From the NCBI GenBank assembly GCA_002426495.1, contig DIQC01000068.1:1180-22081 (forward strand): a DNA stretch of 20,902 nt, given 5' to 3'. The translations under genes and the position numbers were made by a program. Positions 6,900 through 13,582 of the stretch are shown piece by piece. The stretch's first letter is position 1. Each line of letters starts with the position of its first letter. Under the pieces are notes generated by a model. It did not search any database and was not told where the DNA came from. It saw nothing but the letters and a program-made list of their open reading frames with translations. The DNA is from Thermacetogenium sp. UBA5472 (lineage in GTDB: Bacteria; Bacillota; DSM-12270; Thermacetogeniales; Thermacetogeniaceae).

Positions 6900-7046
6900 A
6901 TGGCAAATTTCCGTATTCCTCGTCCTGATATGGGCCCTTTAGAAATACCACAACCAACTCCTGGTACTTATCATCCAGGGAGTGAACGGCCTGAGATTAT
7001 CCCTCCTGACTCTCCACCGGAGCAGGATTCGGACAAAATGGGATAG
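6900..7046 (+). CDS. Proline-rich 48-aa peptide, function unknown
   Basis: The peptide starts MANFRIPRPDMGPLEIPQP and is about a quarter proline, with acidic residues toward the end (SPPEQDSDKMG). There is no signal peptide, Cys or membrane segment. The ATG at 6900 is preceded by GGGAGGTG at 6886-6893, a strong ribosome-binding site that argues for real translation. The longer frame from 6834 would overlap the upstream gene without its own site. It is likely a disordered partner or regulator in a two-gene unit with the HTH protein; no family recognised. Confidence 0.6.
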   Translation: MANFRIPRPDMGPLEIPQPTPGTYHPGSERPEIIPPDSPPEQDSDKMG

Positions 7047-7154
7047 TGGTCCCATGCCTATCAGGGTGCGGTAGAAGAAGATTGTGGTCTCAATGCTGTC
7101 AGCCTGTACGGAAGAGAACCATCCACTTGAGCAGCAAGAGTGAAGACGCAGTGA

Positions 7155-7177
7155 GGCGCAAGAACCGTCCCCGCGTC
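7155..7177 (+). repeat. REP-like hairpin, copy 2
   Basis: GGCGC (7155-7159) can pair with GCGTC (7173-7177) with one G-U wobble, around the 13-nt loop AAGAACCGTCCCC. The loop core is the same as in copies 1, 3 and 4, while the stem has diverged in a compensated way. A one-mismatch core AGAACCATCC occurs at 7115-7124. It lies in the 209-bp gap between the Pro-rich peptide gene and trxA. Confidence 0.6.
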
Positions 7178-7190
7178 CCCTAGGGTAATG

Positions 7191-7228
7191 TCCTGGGTCT
7201 TGACAGAGGCCCAGGATAATTATATTCT
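7191..7228 (+). promoter_or_regulatory. trxA promoter with the -35 box inside an inverted repeat
   Basis: TTGACA (7200-7205) and TATTCT (7223-7228) are 17 bp apart, about 30 nt before the trxA start. TCCTGGGTC (7191-7199) is complementary to GGCCCAGGA (7208-7216) with one wobble, so the -35 hexamer occupies the loop of a 9-bp inverted repeat. This could be an operator. It is not an ordinary terminator because no T-run follows. Confidence 0.5.
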
Positions 7229-7255
7229 GTAGGAAAAGCCAGGAGGTGGATAATT

Positions 7256-7579
7256 ATGGACATTACTACTTTGAATGCACAGAATTTTACTGCAGAATTA
7301 AAGAATGCAAAAAACCCGGTACTGGTGGATTTTTGGGCAGGTTGGTGCGGTCCCTGCAAGATGATCGCTCCGGTTGTGGAAGAGATCGCCCAGGATTATG
7401 GGGAAAGGATGCAGGTTGCTAAACTAAATGTTGACGAGAACCCCCAAATTGCTGAAAAGTTCGAGGTATTGAGTATACCGACTTTGATACTTTTCCAGGA
7501 TGGTGAAGAGGTTGACAGGTTTACCGGCTTTCGCCCCAAACAAGATTTAGTGCGCCTTATTAATCAGCACTTGGCTTAA
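7256..7579 (+). CDS. trxA: Thioredoxin
   Basis: A 107-aa protein of standard thioredoxin length. It has the redox motif WCGPC at residues 30-34, VDFWAGW before it, the buried-core LNVDENP (57-63) and the cis-proline loop VLSIPT (Pro75). It reduces disulfides in cytoplasmic proteins and is recharged by thioredoxin reductase, which is not in this window. The ATG at 7256 follows AGGAGGTG. It has its own likely promoter at 7200-7228 and is followed after 26 bp by rarA, so the two may share a transcript. Confidence 0.97.
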   Translation: MDITTLNAQNFTAELKNAKNPVLVDFWAGWCGPCKMIAPVVEEIAQDYGERMQVAKLNVDENPQIAEKFEVLSIPTLILFQDGEEVDRFTGFRPKQDLVRLINQHLA

Positions 7580-7605
7580 TCCGTGAATACAAAGGGGTGA
7601 CTCCG

Positions 7606-8943
7606 GTGGATTTGTTTGACTATGCCCAGCAAAAGGCTCTCGATGAGGAAGGTCCCCTTGCATTTAGAATGCGGCCTAAAACCATAGAGGAATTCGCCGG
7701 ACAGGAACACCTGGTTGCTCCTGGCCGGTTGTTATATTCAGCTCTCAAGGCAGACAATCCCTTTTCAGCGATTTTTTATGGCCCTCCTGGAACAGGTAAA
7801 ACCACACTGGCAAAAATTATTGCCAGTTCTTCCCAGGCGGTTTTTGTTCAAGTTGATGCTACAAGTACTGGTGTCGGGGAACTGCGTAAGGTGCTAAAGG
7901 AGGCACGTGATCGTTTAAAATTTTACAGCCAGAAAACAATACTTTTTATTGATGAAATTCATCGCTTTAACAAGGCCCAGCAGGATGTGCTTCTGCCAGG
8001 TGTGGAAGAGGGTGTTGCGATTTTAATCGGTGCGACAACGGAAAATCCTTATATTTCAGTTAATTCCCCCTTGCTGTCTAGGACCAGGGTCATGTCTTTT
8101 TACCCCCTAAAACCAAAGAACCTGGATCAGATTTTAGAGCGAACCATATCTGATCCAGAACGTGGGCTTGGCAAGCTGCAGTTAAAGGTTGCTTCAGAAG
8201 CGAGGGAGCATTGGATTCGTCTTTCCGGTGGGGATGCTCGGTTTTTACTCAATGCTCTGGAGATCGCAGTGAACCTCACCCTCCCAGGACCTGATGGGGT
8301 AATACACATCGGGTTGGATGAAGCCGCGGCAGCTGTGCAGCAGGCCCCTGTTATCTATGATCGCCAAGGGGACCAGCATTATGATGTAATATCTGCTTTC
8401 ATCAAATCTATGCGGGGCTCTGACCCAGATGCGGTTCTGCATTATTTGGCTCGCATGTTGAAGGCGGGAGAAGATCCACGCTTCATTGCCAGGAGGATCG
8501 TTATTCATGCTGCAGAGGATGTGGGGCTTGCAGATCCTATGGCACTGGTCGTAGCGGAGGCTGCCTCCAGGGCTGTGGAGCATATTGGGATGCCTGAAGG
8601 GAGATTGGTTCTGGCAGAAGCGGCACTTTATGTGGCTTGTGCTCCCAAGAGCAATAGCGTCTACAAAGGGATTGGGGAGGCCTTAAAGGATTTGGAGAAA
8701 GGGGCCGCGGGGGAAGTGCCTAAACATTTAAGGGATGCCAGCTATCGTGGGGCAAAGAAATTGGGCCATGGGGATGGCTATTTGTATCCCCATAATTATC
8801 AAGGGCATTACGTTTCCCAGCAGTATCTGCCGGATCCTTTGAAGTGGCGCAGATATTATGAGCCGTCCGAATCCGGGAGGGAGCGGCATATTAAAGAATA
8901 CCTTGCGGCATTAAAAAAGGCACAGCGTAAAGATGCAACATAA
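7606..8943 (+). CDS. rarA: Replication-associated recombination protein A (RarA/MgsA family AAA+ ATPase)
   Basis: A 445-aa clamp-loader-like ATPase that acts at stalled replication forks. It begins MDLFDYAQQ, typical of the family, then shows RMRPKTIEEFAGQEHL, Walker A GPPGTGKT (59-66), Walker B ILFIDEIH (112-119) and sensor 1 GATTENP (142-148). The C-terminal half carries the RarA tetramerisation signatures SAFIKSMRGSDPDAVLHYLARM and PKSNSVYKGIGEAL, and ends in YLPDPLKWRRYYEP. I chose GTG 7606 because AAAGGGGTG (7591-7599) sits 6 nt before it. The GTG at 7597 lies inside that site. In Bacillus this gene is followed by cymR and a cysteine desulfurase; here cymR is absent. Confidence 0.95.
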   Translation: MDLFDYAQQKALDEEGPLAFRMRPKTIEEFAGQEHLVAPGRLLYSALKADNPFSAIFYGPPGTGKTTLAKIIASSSQAVFVQVDATSTGVGELRKVLKEARDRLKFYSQKTILFIDEIHRFNKAQQDVLLPGVEEGVAILIGATTENPYISVNSPLLSRTRVMSFYPLKPKNLDQILERTISDPERGLGKLQLKVASEAREHWIRLSGGDARFLLNALEIAVNLTLPGPDGVIHIGLDEAAAAVQQAPVIYDRQGDQHYDVISAFIKSMRGSDPDAVLHYLARMLKAGEDPRFIARRIVIHAAEDVGLADPMALVVAEAASRAVEHIGMPEGRLVLAEAALYVACAPKSNSVYKGIGEALKDLEKGAAGEVPKHLRDASYRGAKKLGHGDGYLYPHNYQGHYVSQQYLPDPLKWRRYYEPSESGRERHIKEYLAALKKAQRKDAT

Positions 8944-9003
8944 AATAGTATCAACGGTTCCAGGCATCTGACTTGGCACCAACCATTTATAGGGGGTAGG
9001 GTT

Positions 9004-10158
9004 ATGACAACAAGGAGACAGGTTTACCTTGATCATGCTGCAACAACACCGGTTGATCCCAGTGTTTTACAAGAGATGCATAAAGTGCTGGATACTCATT
9101 TTGGCAATCCATCTAGTCTTCATTTTTATGGACGTGCCGCACAGCAGTACCTAGAAGTGGCCAGGCAGAGGGTTGCTCGCTTAATGGGAGCCGAGCAAGA
9201 GAATGTGATTTTTACCAGCGGTGGCACAGAGGCGGACAACTTGGCTATTATGGGAACTGCTTTCAACTACCGAGAGCGGGGTAGACATATTATCACTTCC
9301 ACCATCGAACACCATGCTGTGTTGGATACCTGTCAAATGCTTTCCCATAATGGGTTTGATGTGACATTTCTTCCTGTGGATCAGTATGGGATGGTAGATC
9401 CCGATGATGTTAGAAAGGCTATTCGTGGCGATACGATTTTAATCACTATCATGCATGCCAATAATGAGATCGGAACCATTGAGCCTATCTCTGAAATCGG
9501 CAAGATCGCTCGGGAGCATGACATTATTTTTCACACTGACGCTGTGCAGACTGCGGGCTATTTGCCTTTAAATGTAGATGACTTATTTGCTGATCTTCTT
9601 TCTGTGTCAGCCCATAAGATCTACGGGCCAAAGGGAGCAGGGGCTCTGTATGTTAGAGAGGGGATCAAGCTCAAACCTCTGTTTCATGGGGGTGGGCAGG
9701 AAAGAACCTGTCGGCCGGGAACAGAGAATCTCCCAGGTATAGTGGGATTGGGTAAAGCGGCGGAAATTGCCATCCGGGAGCAGTCTGCTGAAAGCAAGAG
9801 ATATAGAAAATTGAGTGACCTGTTAATTCGAGGCATCAAAGAGCGTATACCAGGTGCAAGGTTAAACGGGCATCCCCAGCATAGACTTCCCCATAATGTG
9901 AATATCAGTTTCCGCGGTGTTAAAGGGGAATGTCTGCTTGTGGCCCTTGATAAGCATGGGATCGCTGTTTCTACCGGTTCTGCCTGCAGTTCCGATTCCA
10001 CACAGCTGTCTCATGTCCTGGAGGCCATCGGCCTTTCCGAGAAGAATGGCGCAGGAACCATCAGAATGACTGTGGGACGTTCTACAACAGAGGATGATAT
10101 TGAGTATGTTCTGCATGTTCTGGTAGATGTGGTAGAACAACTGAGAAGGGAAAAGTAG
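9004..10158 (+). CDS. Cysteine desulfurase, IscS/NifS type (MnmA sulfur donor)
   Basis: A 384-aa PLP enzyme that takes sulfur from L-cysteine as a persulfide and releases alanine. Seen are YLDHAATTP near the N-terminus, His104 in EHHAVLDT, Asp179 in FHTDAVQ, the PLP lysine Lys205 in SAHKIYGPKG, RPGTENLPG (237-245) and the catalytic Cys328 on the mobile loop STGSACSS. ATG 9004 follows GGGGGTAGG. It is followed after about 100 bp by mnmA, the arrangement of yrvO-trmU in Bacillus. So its main partner is probably MnmA for tRNA 2-thiolation, while a role in Fe-S assembly cannot be excluded. No IscU scaffold gene is present here. Confidence 0.95.
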   Translation: MTTRRQVYLDHAATTPVDPSVLQEMHKVLDTHFGNPSSLHFYGRAAQQYLEVARQRVARLMGAEQENVIFTSGGTEADNLAIMGTAFNYRERGRHIITSTIEHHAVLDTCQMLSHNGFDVTFLPVDQYGMVDPDDVRKAIRGDTILITIMHANNEIGTIEPISEIGKIAREHDIIFHTDAVQTAGYLPLNVDDLFADLLSVSAHKIYGPKGAGALYVREGIKLKPLFHGGGQERTCRPGTENLPGIVGLGKAAEIAIREQSAESKRYRKLSDLLIRGIKERIPGARLNGHPQHRLPHNVNISFRGVKGECLLVALDKHGIAVSTGSACSSDSTQLSHVLEAIGLSEKNGAGTIRMTVGRSTTEDDIEYVLHVLVDVVEQLRREK

Positions 10159-10200
10159 TCAGGGTTCTTGGCAACCCACAAGAATGGTCATGATGTTGTA

Positions 10201-10217
10201 CTCGCTCATTGAGCGAG
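10201..10217 (+). promoter_or_regulatory. Short hairpin upstream of mnmA
   Basis: CTCGCTCA (10201-10208) is complementary to TGAGCGAG (10210-10217), an almost perfect palindrome between the cysteine desulfurase stop and the mnmA ribosome-binding site (GGAGGAGG, 10242-10249). It could be an operator or a leader hairpin. There is no T-run and no T-box sequence. Confidence 0.35.
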
Positions 10218-10255
10218 AGAGTGGTCCCCGTTATTGGCCATGGAGGAGGTATATA

Positions 10256-11311
10256 GTGTACGAAACAGTATTTGTTGCTATGAGCGGGGGGGTTGACAGT
10301 TCAGCTGCAGCTGTTCTGCTGATAGAAAAAGGATATCATGTTTGTGGTATCACTATGGAACATTGGTCAGGCGAACTGCCCGGCTCATCTGCTGTGGATG
10401 ATGCCCGCCAGGTTGCGAAATCCCTGGGGATTCCTCATTATGTTTGCGATTTACAGGAAACATTTCAAAAGAATGTAGTGAACTATTTCTGCAGTGAGTA
10501 TTTTGCCGGACGCACTCCCAATCCTTGTGTTGTCTGCAACAGGACTATCAAATTCGGCGCTTTATTTGATGTTGCACGTAAACTGGGAGCAGACTATTTA
10601 GCGACCGGCCATTATGCGCGAGTCGCTTACGATGAGCAGCGCCGGAGATGGGTCTTAAAGAAGGGGCTTGATGATCATAAGGATCAGAGCTATGTGTTGT
10701 ATACATTGAGCCAGGAGATACTTCCTCATCTGATTTTTCCTCTCGGTGATTACCGGAAGGAAGAGATCAGGCAAATCGCTGCTGATGCAGGACTTTCTGT
10801 TGCTGGCAGTAAGGAGAGTCAGGAGATCTGTTTCATTCCAGATAATGATTACCGCAGCTTTTTATTGAAAAATGCTCACCGGACAGCTGAACCGGGGATC
10901 ATTTATGACAGAGAGGGAAATTCTGTTGGTGAGCATCAGGGTGTTGCTTTTTATACCATCGGCCAGAGGCGTGGTTTAGGGCTGGCACTAGGTTACCCTG
11001 CCTATGTTGTAGAAATAGATCCCTTGCGCAATGCCCTTGTGGTAGGGAAAGCTCAGGATCTGCTGGCCTCCGGGCTGACAGCAAGGGATGTCAACTTCAT
11101 CGCCATTCAATCTTTACAGGAACCCCTGCAGGCTCAAGTGAAAATTCGCTATAATGCCGCTCCAGTTGAGGCTGTAATTTCTCCTGGTGAAGGTGAAGAG
11201 ATTGTTGTGCGTTTTTCCCAGCCGCAAAAAGCGGTAACACCCGGACAGGCAGTGGTTTTTTACCAGGATGACCTGGTCTTAGGAGGTGGATTTATTGATC
11301 GCAGAATATGA
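10256..11311 (+). CDS. mnmA: tRNA-specific 2-thiouridylase MnmA
   Basis: A 351-aa ATP-dependent enzyme that thiolates C2 of wobble U34 in tRNA-Lys, -Glu and -Gln using persulfide sulfur. It has the PP-loop SGGVDSS (10-16), the first catalytic Cys91 in TPNPCVVCN, the tRNA-contact segment ATGHYAR, the second catalytic Cys192 in ESQEICFIPD, GQRRGLGLA and the usual C-terminus LGGGFIDRRI. GTG 10256 is chosen because GGAGGAGGT ends 5 nt before it; an upstream in-frame ATG at 10184 would add 24 residues absent from the family and lacks a ribosome-binding site. It follows its likely sulfur donor. A decayed second copy of its 3' end lies at 11338-11391. Confidence 0.96.
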   Translation: MYETVFVAMSGGVDSSAAAVLLIEKGYHVCGITMEHWSGELPGSSAVDDARQVAKSLGIPHYVCDLQETFQKNVVNYFCSEYFAGRTPNPCVVCNRTIKFGALFDVARKLGADYLATGHYARVAYDEQRRRWVLKKGLDDHKDQSYVLYTLSQEILPHLIFPLGDYRKEEIRQIAADAGLSVAGSKESQEICFIPDNDYRSFLLKNAHRTAEPGIIYDREGNSVGEHQGVAFYTIGQRRGLGLALGYPAYVVEIDPLRNALVVGKAQDLLASGLTARDVNFIAIQSLQEPLQAQVKIRYNAAPVEAVISPGEGEEIVVRFSQPQKAVTPGQAVVFYQDDLVLGGGFIDRRI

Positions 11312-11337
11312 TAAAGGATGATGGTAGCGTTCTCGGC

Positions 11338-11391
11338 TACTGCAATTCAGAAGGATTTTCAGGAGGATTTATTGACAAGAGAATAGGATAA
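11338..11391 (+). pseudogene. Remnant of a second mnmA 3' end
   Basis: Downstream of the mnmA stop a short reading frame spells YCNSEGFSGGFIDKRIG-stop. It aligns without gaps to the true MnmA terminus YQDDLVLGGGFIDRRI: the Tyr, GGFID and the RI ending match. At DNA level GGATTTATTGA is identical. The fragment has no start and ends just before the terminator at 11396, so that terminator may have belonged to the older copy. Confidence 0.55.
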
Positions 11392-11395
11392 ATGG

Positions 11396-11431
11396 ATGCG
11401 CTCATCTTCATCTAGAAGGTGCATTTTTTTT
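11396..11431 (+). terminator. Rho-independent terminator after mnmA
   Basis: ATGC (11396-11399) and ATCTTC (11404-11409) pair with GAAGGT (11415-11420) and GCAT (11421-11424), with a four-nt bulge on the left and the loop ATCTA. Eight T residues (11424-11431) follow at once. It should end the cysteine desulfurase-mnmA transcript. Confidence 0.65.
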
Positions 11432-11486
11432 GATAAACACGGCAATAATATTGGTGCCTAATAATATTTAGGGAGAAGGGGTTAAT

Positions 11487-12008
11487 TTGCAAAAAGGCCG
11501 GGAAATTACCGGATTACCGGTGGTTTCTCTCGCATCGGGAAAAGAAATCGGTTCGGTGGATGATATCCTTTGGAGTCACCCCGATTTAAAGATTCGCTAC
11601 CTGGTGGTGGGTGAACATTACCTGCCCTTTCCTGGCATTAGCGCTATTGGTACCGATGCCGTGACAATTTCTGGACCGGAAGTGCTTGAAGAACAGGCTG
11701 AAGAACAGACTGGAGAACCGGATGAAGAACAGGGTTTAGCACTAAAAAGTATAAGCCAAACAGGTGGGGAAGTGGTATTGACTGAGGATGGAGAGAATCT
11801 GGGAATCCTCAAGGATGTGCTTTTTGATGCCGTCGAAGGGGAAATTAAAGGCTACGAATTATCTACAGGGGTTGTCGGGGATCTCCTTTCCGGCAGAATG
11901 AATTTGTCTCCAGAAATGGTTTTGTCTTGGGGAAAGGAATCAATAATCGCCAGATACAATGATTCAGATAGGGGTGGTCAGGATGCAGTGCCCGATATGC
12001 AGGGGTAA
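11487..12008 (+). CDS. PRC-barrel domain protein (two barrels)
   Basis: A 173-aa soluble protein with two PRC-barrel-like units. The first spans about residues 1-62 (ITGLPVVSLASGKEIGSVDDILW), the second about 83-150 (VVLTEDGENLGILKDVLFD...IKGYELS). They are separated by a Glu/Gln-rich acidic linker (about 67-84). PRC barrels occur in RimM and photosynthetic reaction centre H subunits and serve as binding modules; a specific role cannot be assigned. The TTG start at 11487 is supported by GGGAGAAGGGG about 6 nt upstream. Its 3' end overlaps the start of the zinc-ribbon gene by 26 bp, so translation is probably coupled. Confidence 0.85.
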   Translation: MQKGREITGLPVVSLASGKEIGSVDDILWSHPDLKIRYLVVGEHYLPFPGISAIGTDAVTISGPEVLEEQAEEQTGEPDEEQGLALKSISQTGGEVVLTEDGENLGILKDVLFDAVEGEIKGYELSTGVVGDLLSGRMNLSPEMVLSWGKESIIARYNDSDRGGQDAVPDMQG

Positions 12009-12150
12009 TCAGACCGGTAAGGTAGGAGCAGATCAGTATTACTGCTGGTCCTGCTTTGTTGAATTCAGTGGTAGTGGAGAGAATGAGGTTTACGAAATCA
12101 CCGAAGATGGAAATCTGATGGCTTTAACGCCAGATGATGAACTATCTTGA
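11983..12150 (+). CDS. Small zinc-ribbon protein, function unknown
   Basis: A 55-aa protein MQCPICRGN... with Cys3, Cys6, Cys21 and Cys24 arranged as CPIC and CWSC, a classic treble-clef/zinc-ribbon pair. An acidic tail follows (EVYEITEDGN...PDDELS). An upstream in-frame ATG at 11959 lies inside the PRC gene. The start at 11983 puts the Cys knuckle at the N-terminus and has GGGGTGGTCAGG before it. The overlap with the PRC-barrel gene suggests the two products work together. Confidence 0.7.
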   Translation: MQCPICRGNQTGKVGADQYYCWSCFVEFSGSGENEVYEITEDGNLMALTPDDELS

Positions 12151-12173
12151 TTACTGAAGAGAGGTGAGCAAAG

Positions 12174-12371
12174 TTGGCTAAGCGCAATTATTTAAGTGGG
12201 TTAGTGGCAGGTGGTGTCCTGGGAGCGCTCTTAGGGACGATCTATGTATCACGTCAAGATTCCGGCAGAAAATTCAGGAAATTCAATCTGCAGTCAGGAC
12301 GAATAGGTAATAACGCCAAGCGTGTACTGCGTGGAGTTTCCCGAGGGGTGCTGGAAATGACGCGCCGCTAA
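12174..12371 (+). CDS. Small glycine-zipper membrane-anchored protein (YtxH-like)
   Basis: A 65-aa basic protein. Residues of about 7-25 (LSGLVAGGVLGALLGTIYV) form one Gly-rich transmembrane helix with GxxxG spacing, followed by a strongly basic cytoplasmic tail (RKFRKF, KRVLRGVSRGV, RR). This resembles YtxH/general-stress small membrane proteins, but similarity is too short for certainty. The TTG start at 12174 has GAGAGGTGAG upstream. It lies between the zinc-ribbon gene and the AI-2E-type permease gene (16-bp gap), apparently in one operon. Confidence 0.7.
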   Translation: MAKRNYLSGLVAGGVLGALLGTIYVSRQDSGRKFRKFNLQSGRIGNNAKRVLRGVSRGVLEMTRR

Positions 12372-12387
12372 CTGCCAATCAAGCATA

Positions 12388-13407
12388 ATGGAACATCGAA
12401 CTCTACGTATTTTTATTCTTTGCCTGATCGGACTGGCTGCAGGGGTATTCGTTTATTACATTCGTTCTATATTGATTCCTTTTGCCATTGCTGCTCTATT
12501 GGCCTATATTATCTATCCTCTTGTTCGCAGCTTGGAGTCCAGGGGAGCGCAAAGATCCAAAGCAATCCTTACTGTTTATTGTGCTTTGACTATATTTCTA
12601 GGCATCATTCTTTTTTTATTCGTTCCCGTTATGTTCAATGAAGCCAAAAATTTTGCTAATATATTTCCTGTTTATGCGGAAACATGGGAAGCTGCACGGG
12701 AATATTTTAATCGTCTGTCAAGCCGCATGAGCTTGCCTTCGGAAGTTTGGCAGATCCTGATGGGGACCATCAAGGATATACGCCAGGGGATACTCAGGGG
12801 TATGCGCGATTTTGCAGACACTGCTGTGGGGACTGTCTCACTCCTTCCCAGTTTCATTATTGCTCCTTTCCTTGCCTACTATATGGTTAAGGATTTTAGA
12901 CAAATTAAAAAGGCTTGTCTCGGTATTCTCCCCCCCAATTACAGGAAGGATGTATTAATTCTAGCGCGTGAAGGGGATATCATCTTCAGCCAGTTTCTCA
13001 GGGGACGCCTGCTTATTTCCATAATTGTGGGTTTATTGACAGGTGTGGGAGCGGCCTTGATCAATATGCCTTTTGCCGCTTTAATCGGATTATTTATAGC
13101 AATAAGTGACCTGATTCCATATTTCGGTGCGATACTGGCGTCAATTCCAGTTGTGGGGCTTGCCCTGACTATCAACTACTGGCAGGGACTGCTCATGCTG
13201 GGGATTATTGTTCTGGTTCAACAGATAGAAGCGAGCTTTCTATCTCCCCGCCTGCTGGGAGATAGTGTAGGGTTAAACCCGCTGACTACGGTTTTTGTTC
13301 TCCTGGTAGGGGGTTATGTGGCAGGGCCATTAGGGCTTATATTTGCCGTGCCGGTTGCCGGGATTTTGCGTGTAGTGCTGCTCTATTTGTGGGAAAAGAT
13401 AGTGTAA
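12388..13407 (+). CDS. AI-2E family permease-like membrane protein
   Basis: A 339-aa integral membrane protein with about eight hydrophobic helices: about 5-50 (two), 60-82, 148-168, 205-230, 230-250, 255-280 and 295-335. Family marks are FIIAPFLAYYMVKDFRQ, the DLIPYFGA motif and QQIEASFLSPRLLGDSVGLNPL. The PF01594 family was named after E. coli TqsA (autoinducer-2 export), yet members also move Na+/H+ or unknown substrates, so the substrate is open. Unlike its neighbours the ATG at 12388 has no clear ribosome-binding site; it may rely on coupling to the upstream gene 16 bp away. The first REP-like hairpin of the RAYT element begins 5 bp after its stop. Confidence 0.92.
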   Translation: MEHRTLRIFILCLIGLAAGVFVYYIRSILIPFAIAALLAYIIYPLVRSLESRGAQRSKAILTVYCALTIFLGIILFLFVPVMFNEAKNFANIFPVYAETWEAAREYFNRLSSRMSLPSEVWQILMGTIKDIRQGILRGMRDFADTAVGTVSLLPSFIIAPFLAYYMVKDFRQIKKACLGILPPNYRKDVLILAREGDIIFSQFLRGRLLISIIVGLLTGVGAALINMPFAALIGLFIAISDLIPYFGAILASIPVVGLALTINYWQGLLMLGIIVLVQQIEASFLSPRLLGDSVGLNPLTTVFVLLVGGYVAGPLGLIFAVPVAGILRVVLLYLWEKIV

Positions 13408-13412
13408 GCAAG

Positions 13413-13441
13413 GTGGACAAGGGGACGGTTCTGGTGTCCAC
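13413..13441 (-). repeat. REP-like hairpin, copy 3 (left flank of RAYT)
   Basis: GTGGACA (13413-13419) pairs perfectly with TGTCCAC (13435-13441) around the 15-nt loop AGGGGACGGTTCTGG. Its reverse complement carries CAGAACCGTCCCC, the core of the other copies. It lies right after the AI-2E permease stop and may also protect or end that mRNA. Confidence 0.8.
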
Positions 13442-13582
13442 TTTTCGGTATGGGTCTTTCCTCGGGGTAGCCAGGCACCCGCTAACCTAGAAGGATAATG
13501 AATCCCTTTACACGAATGGTAAACCAAAGAGCAATTTCTTTCCTGCTTGTTAATAATGAAGCGAGCAAAGAAGACACGAAAC

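Noticed and set aside
10184..10255. Longer MnmA N-terminus from ATG 10184
   Set aside because: It adds 24 residues not typical of the family and has no ribosome-binding site, while GTG 10256 follows GGAGGAGGT at ideal distance.
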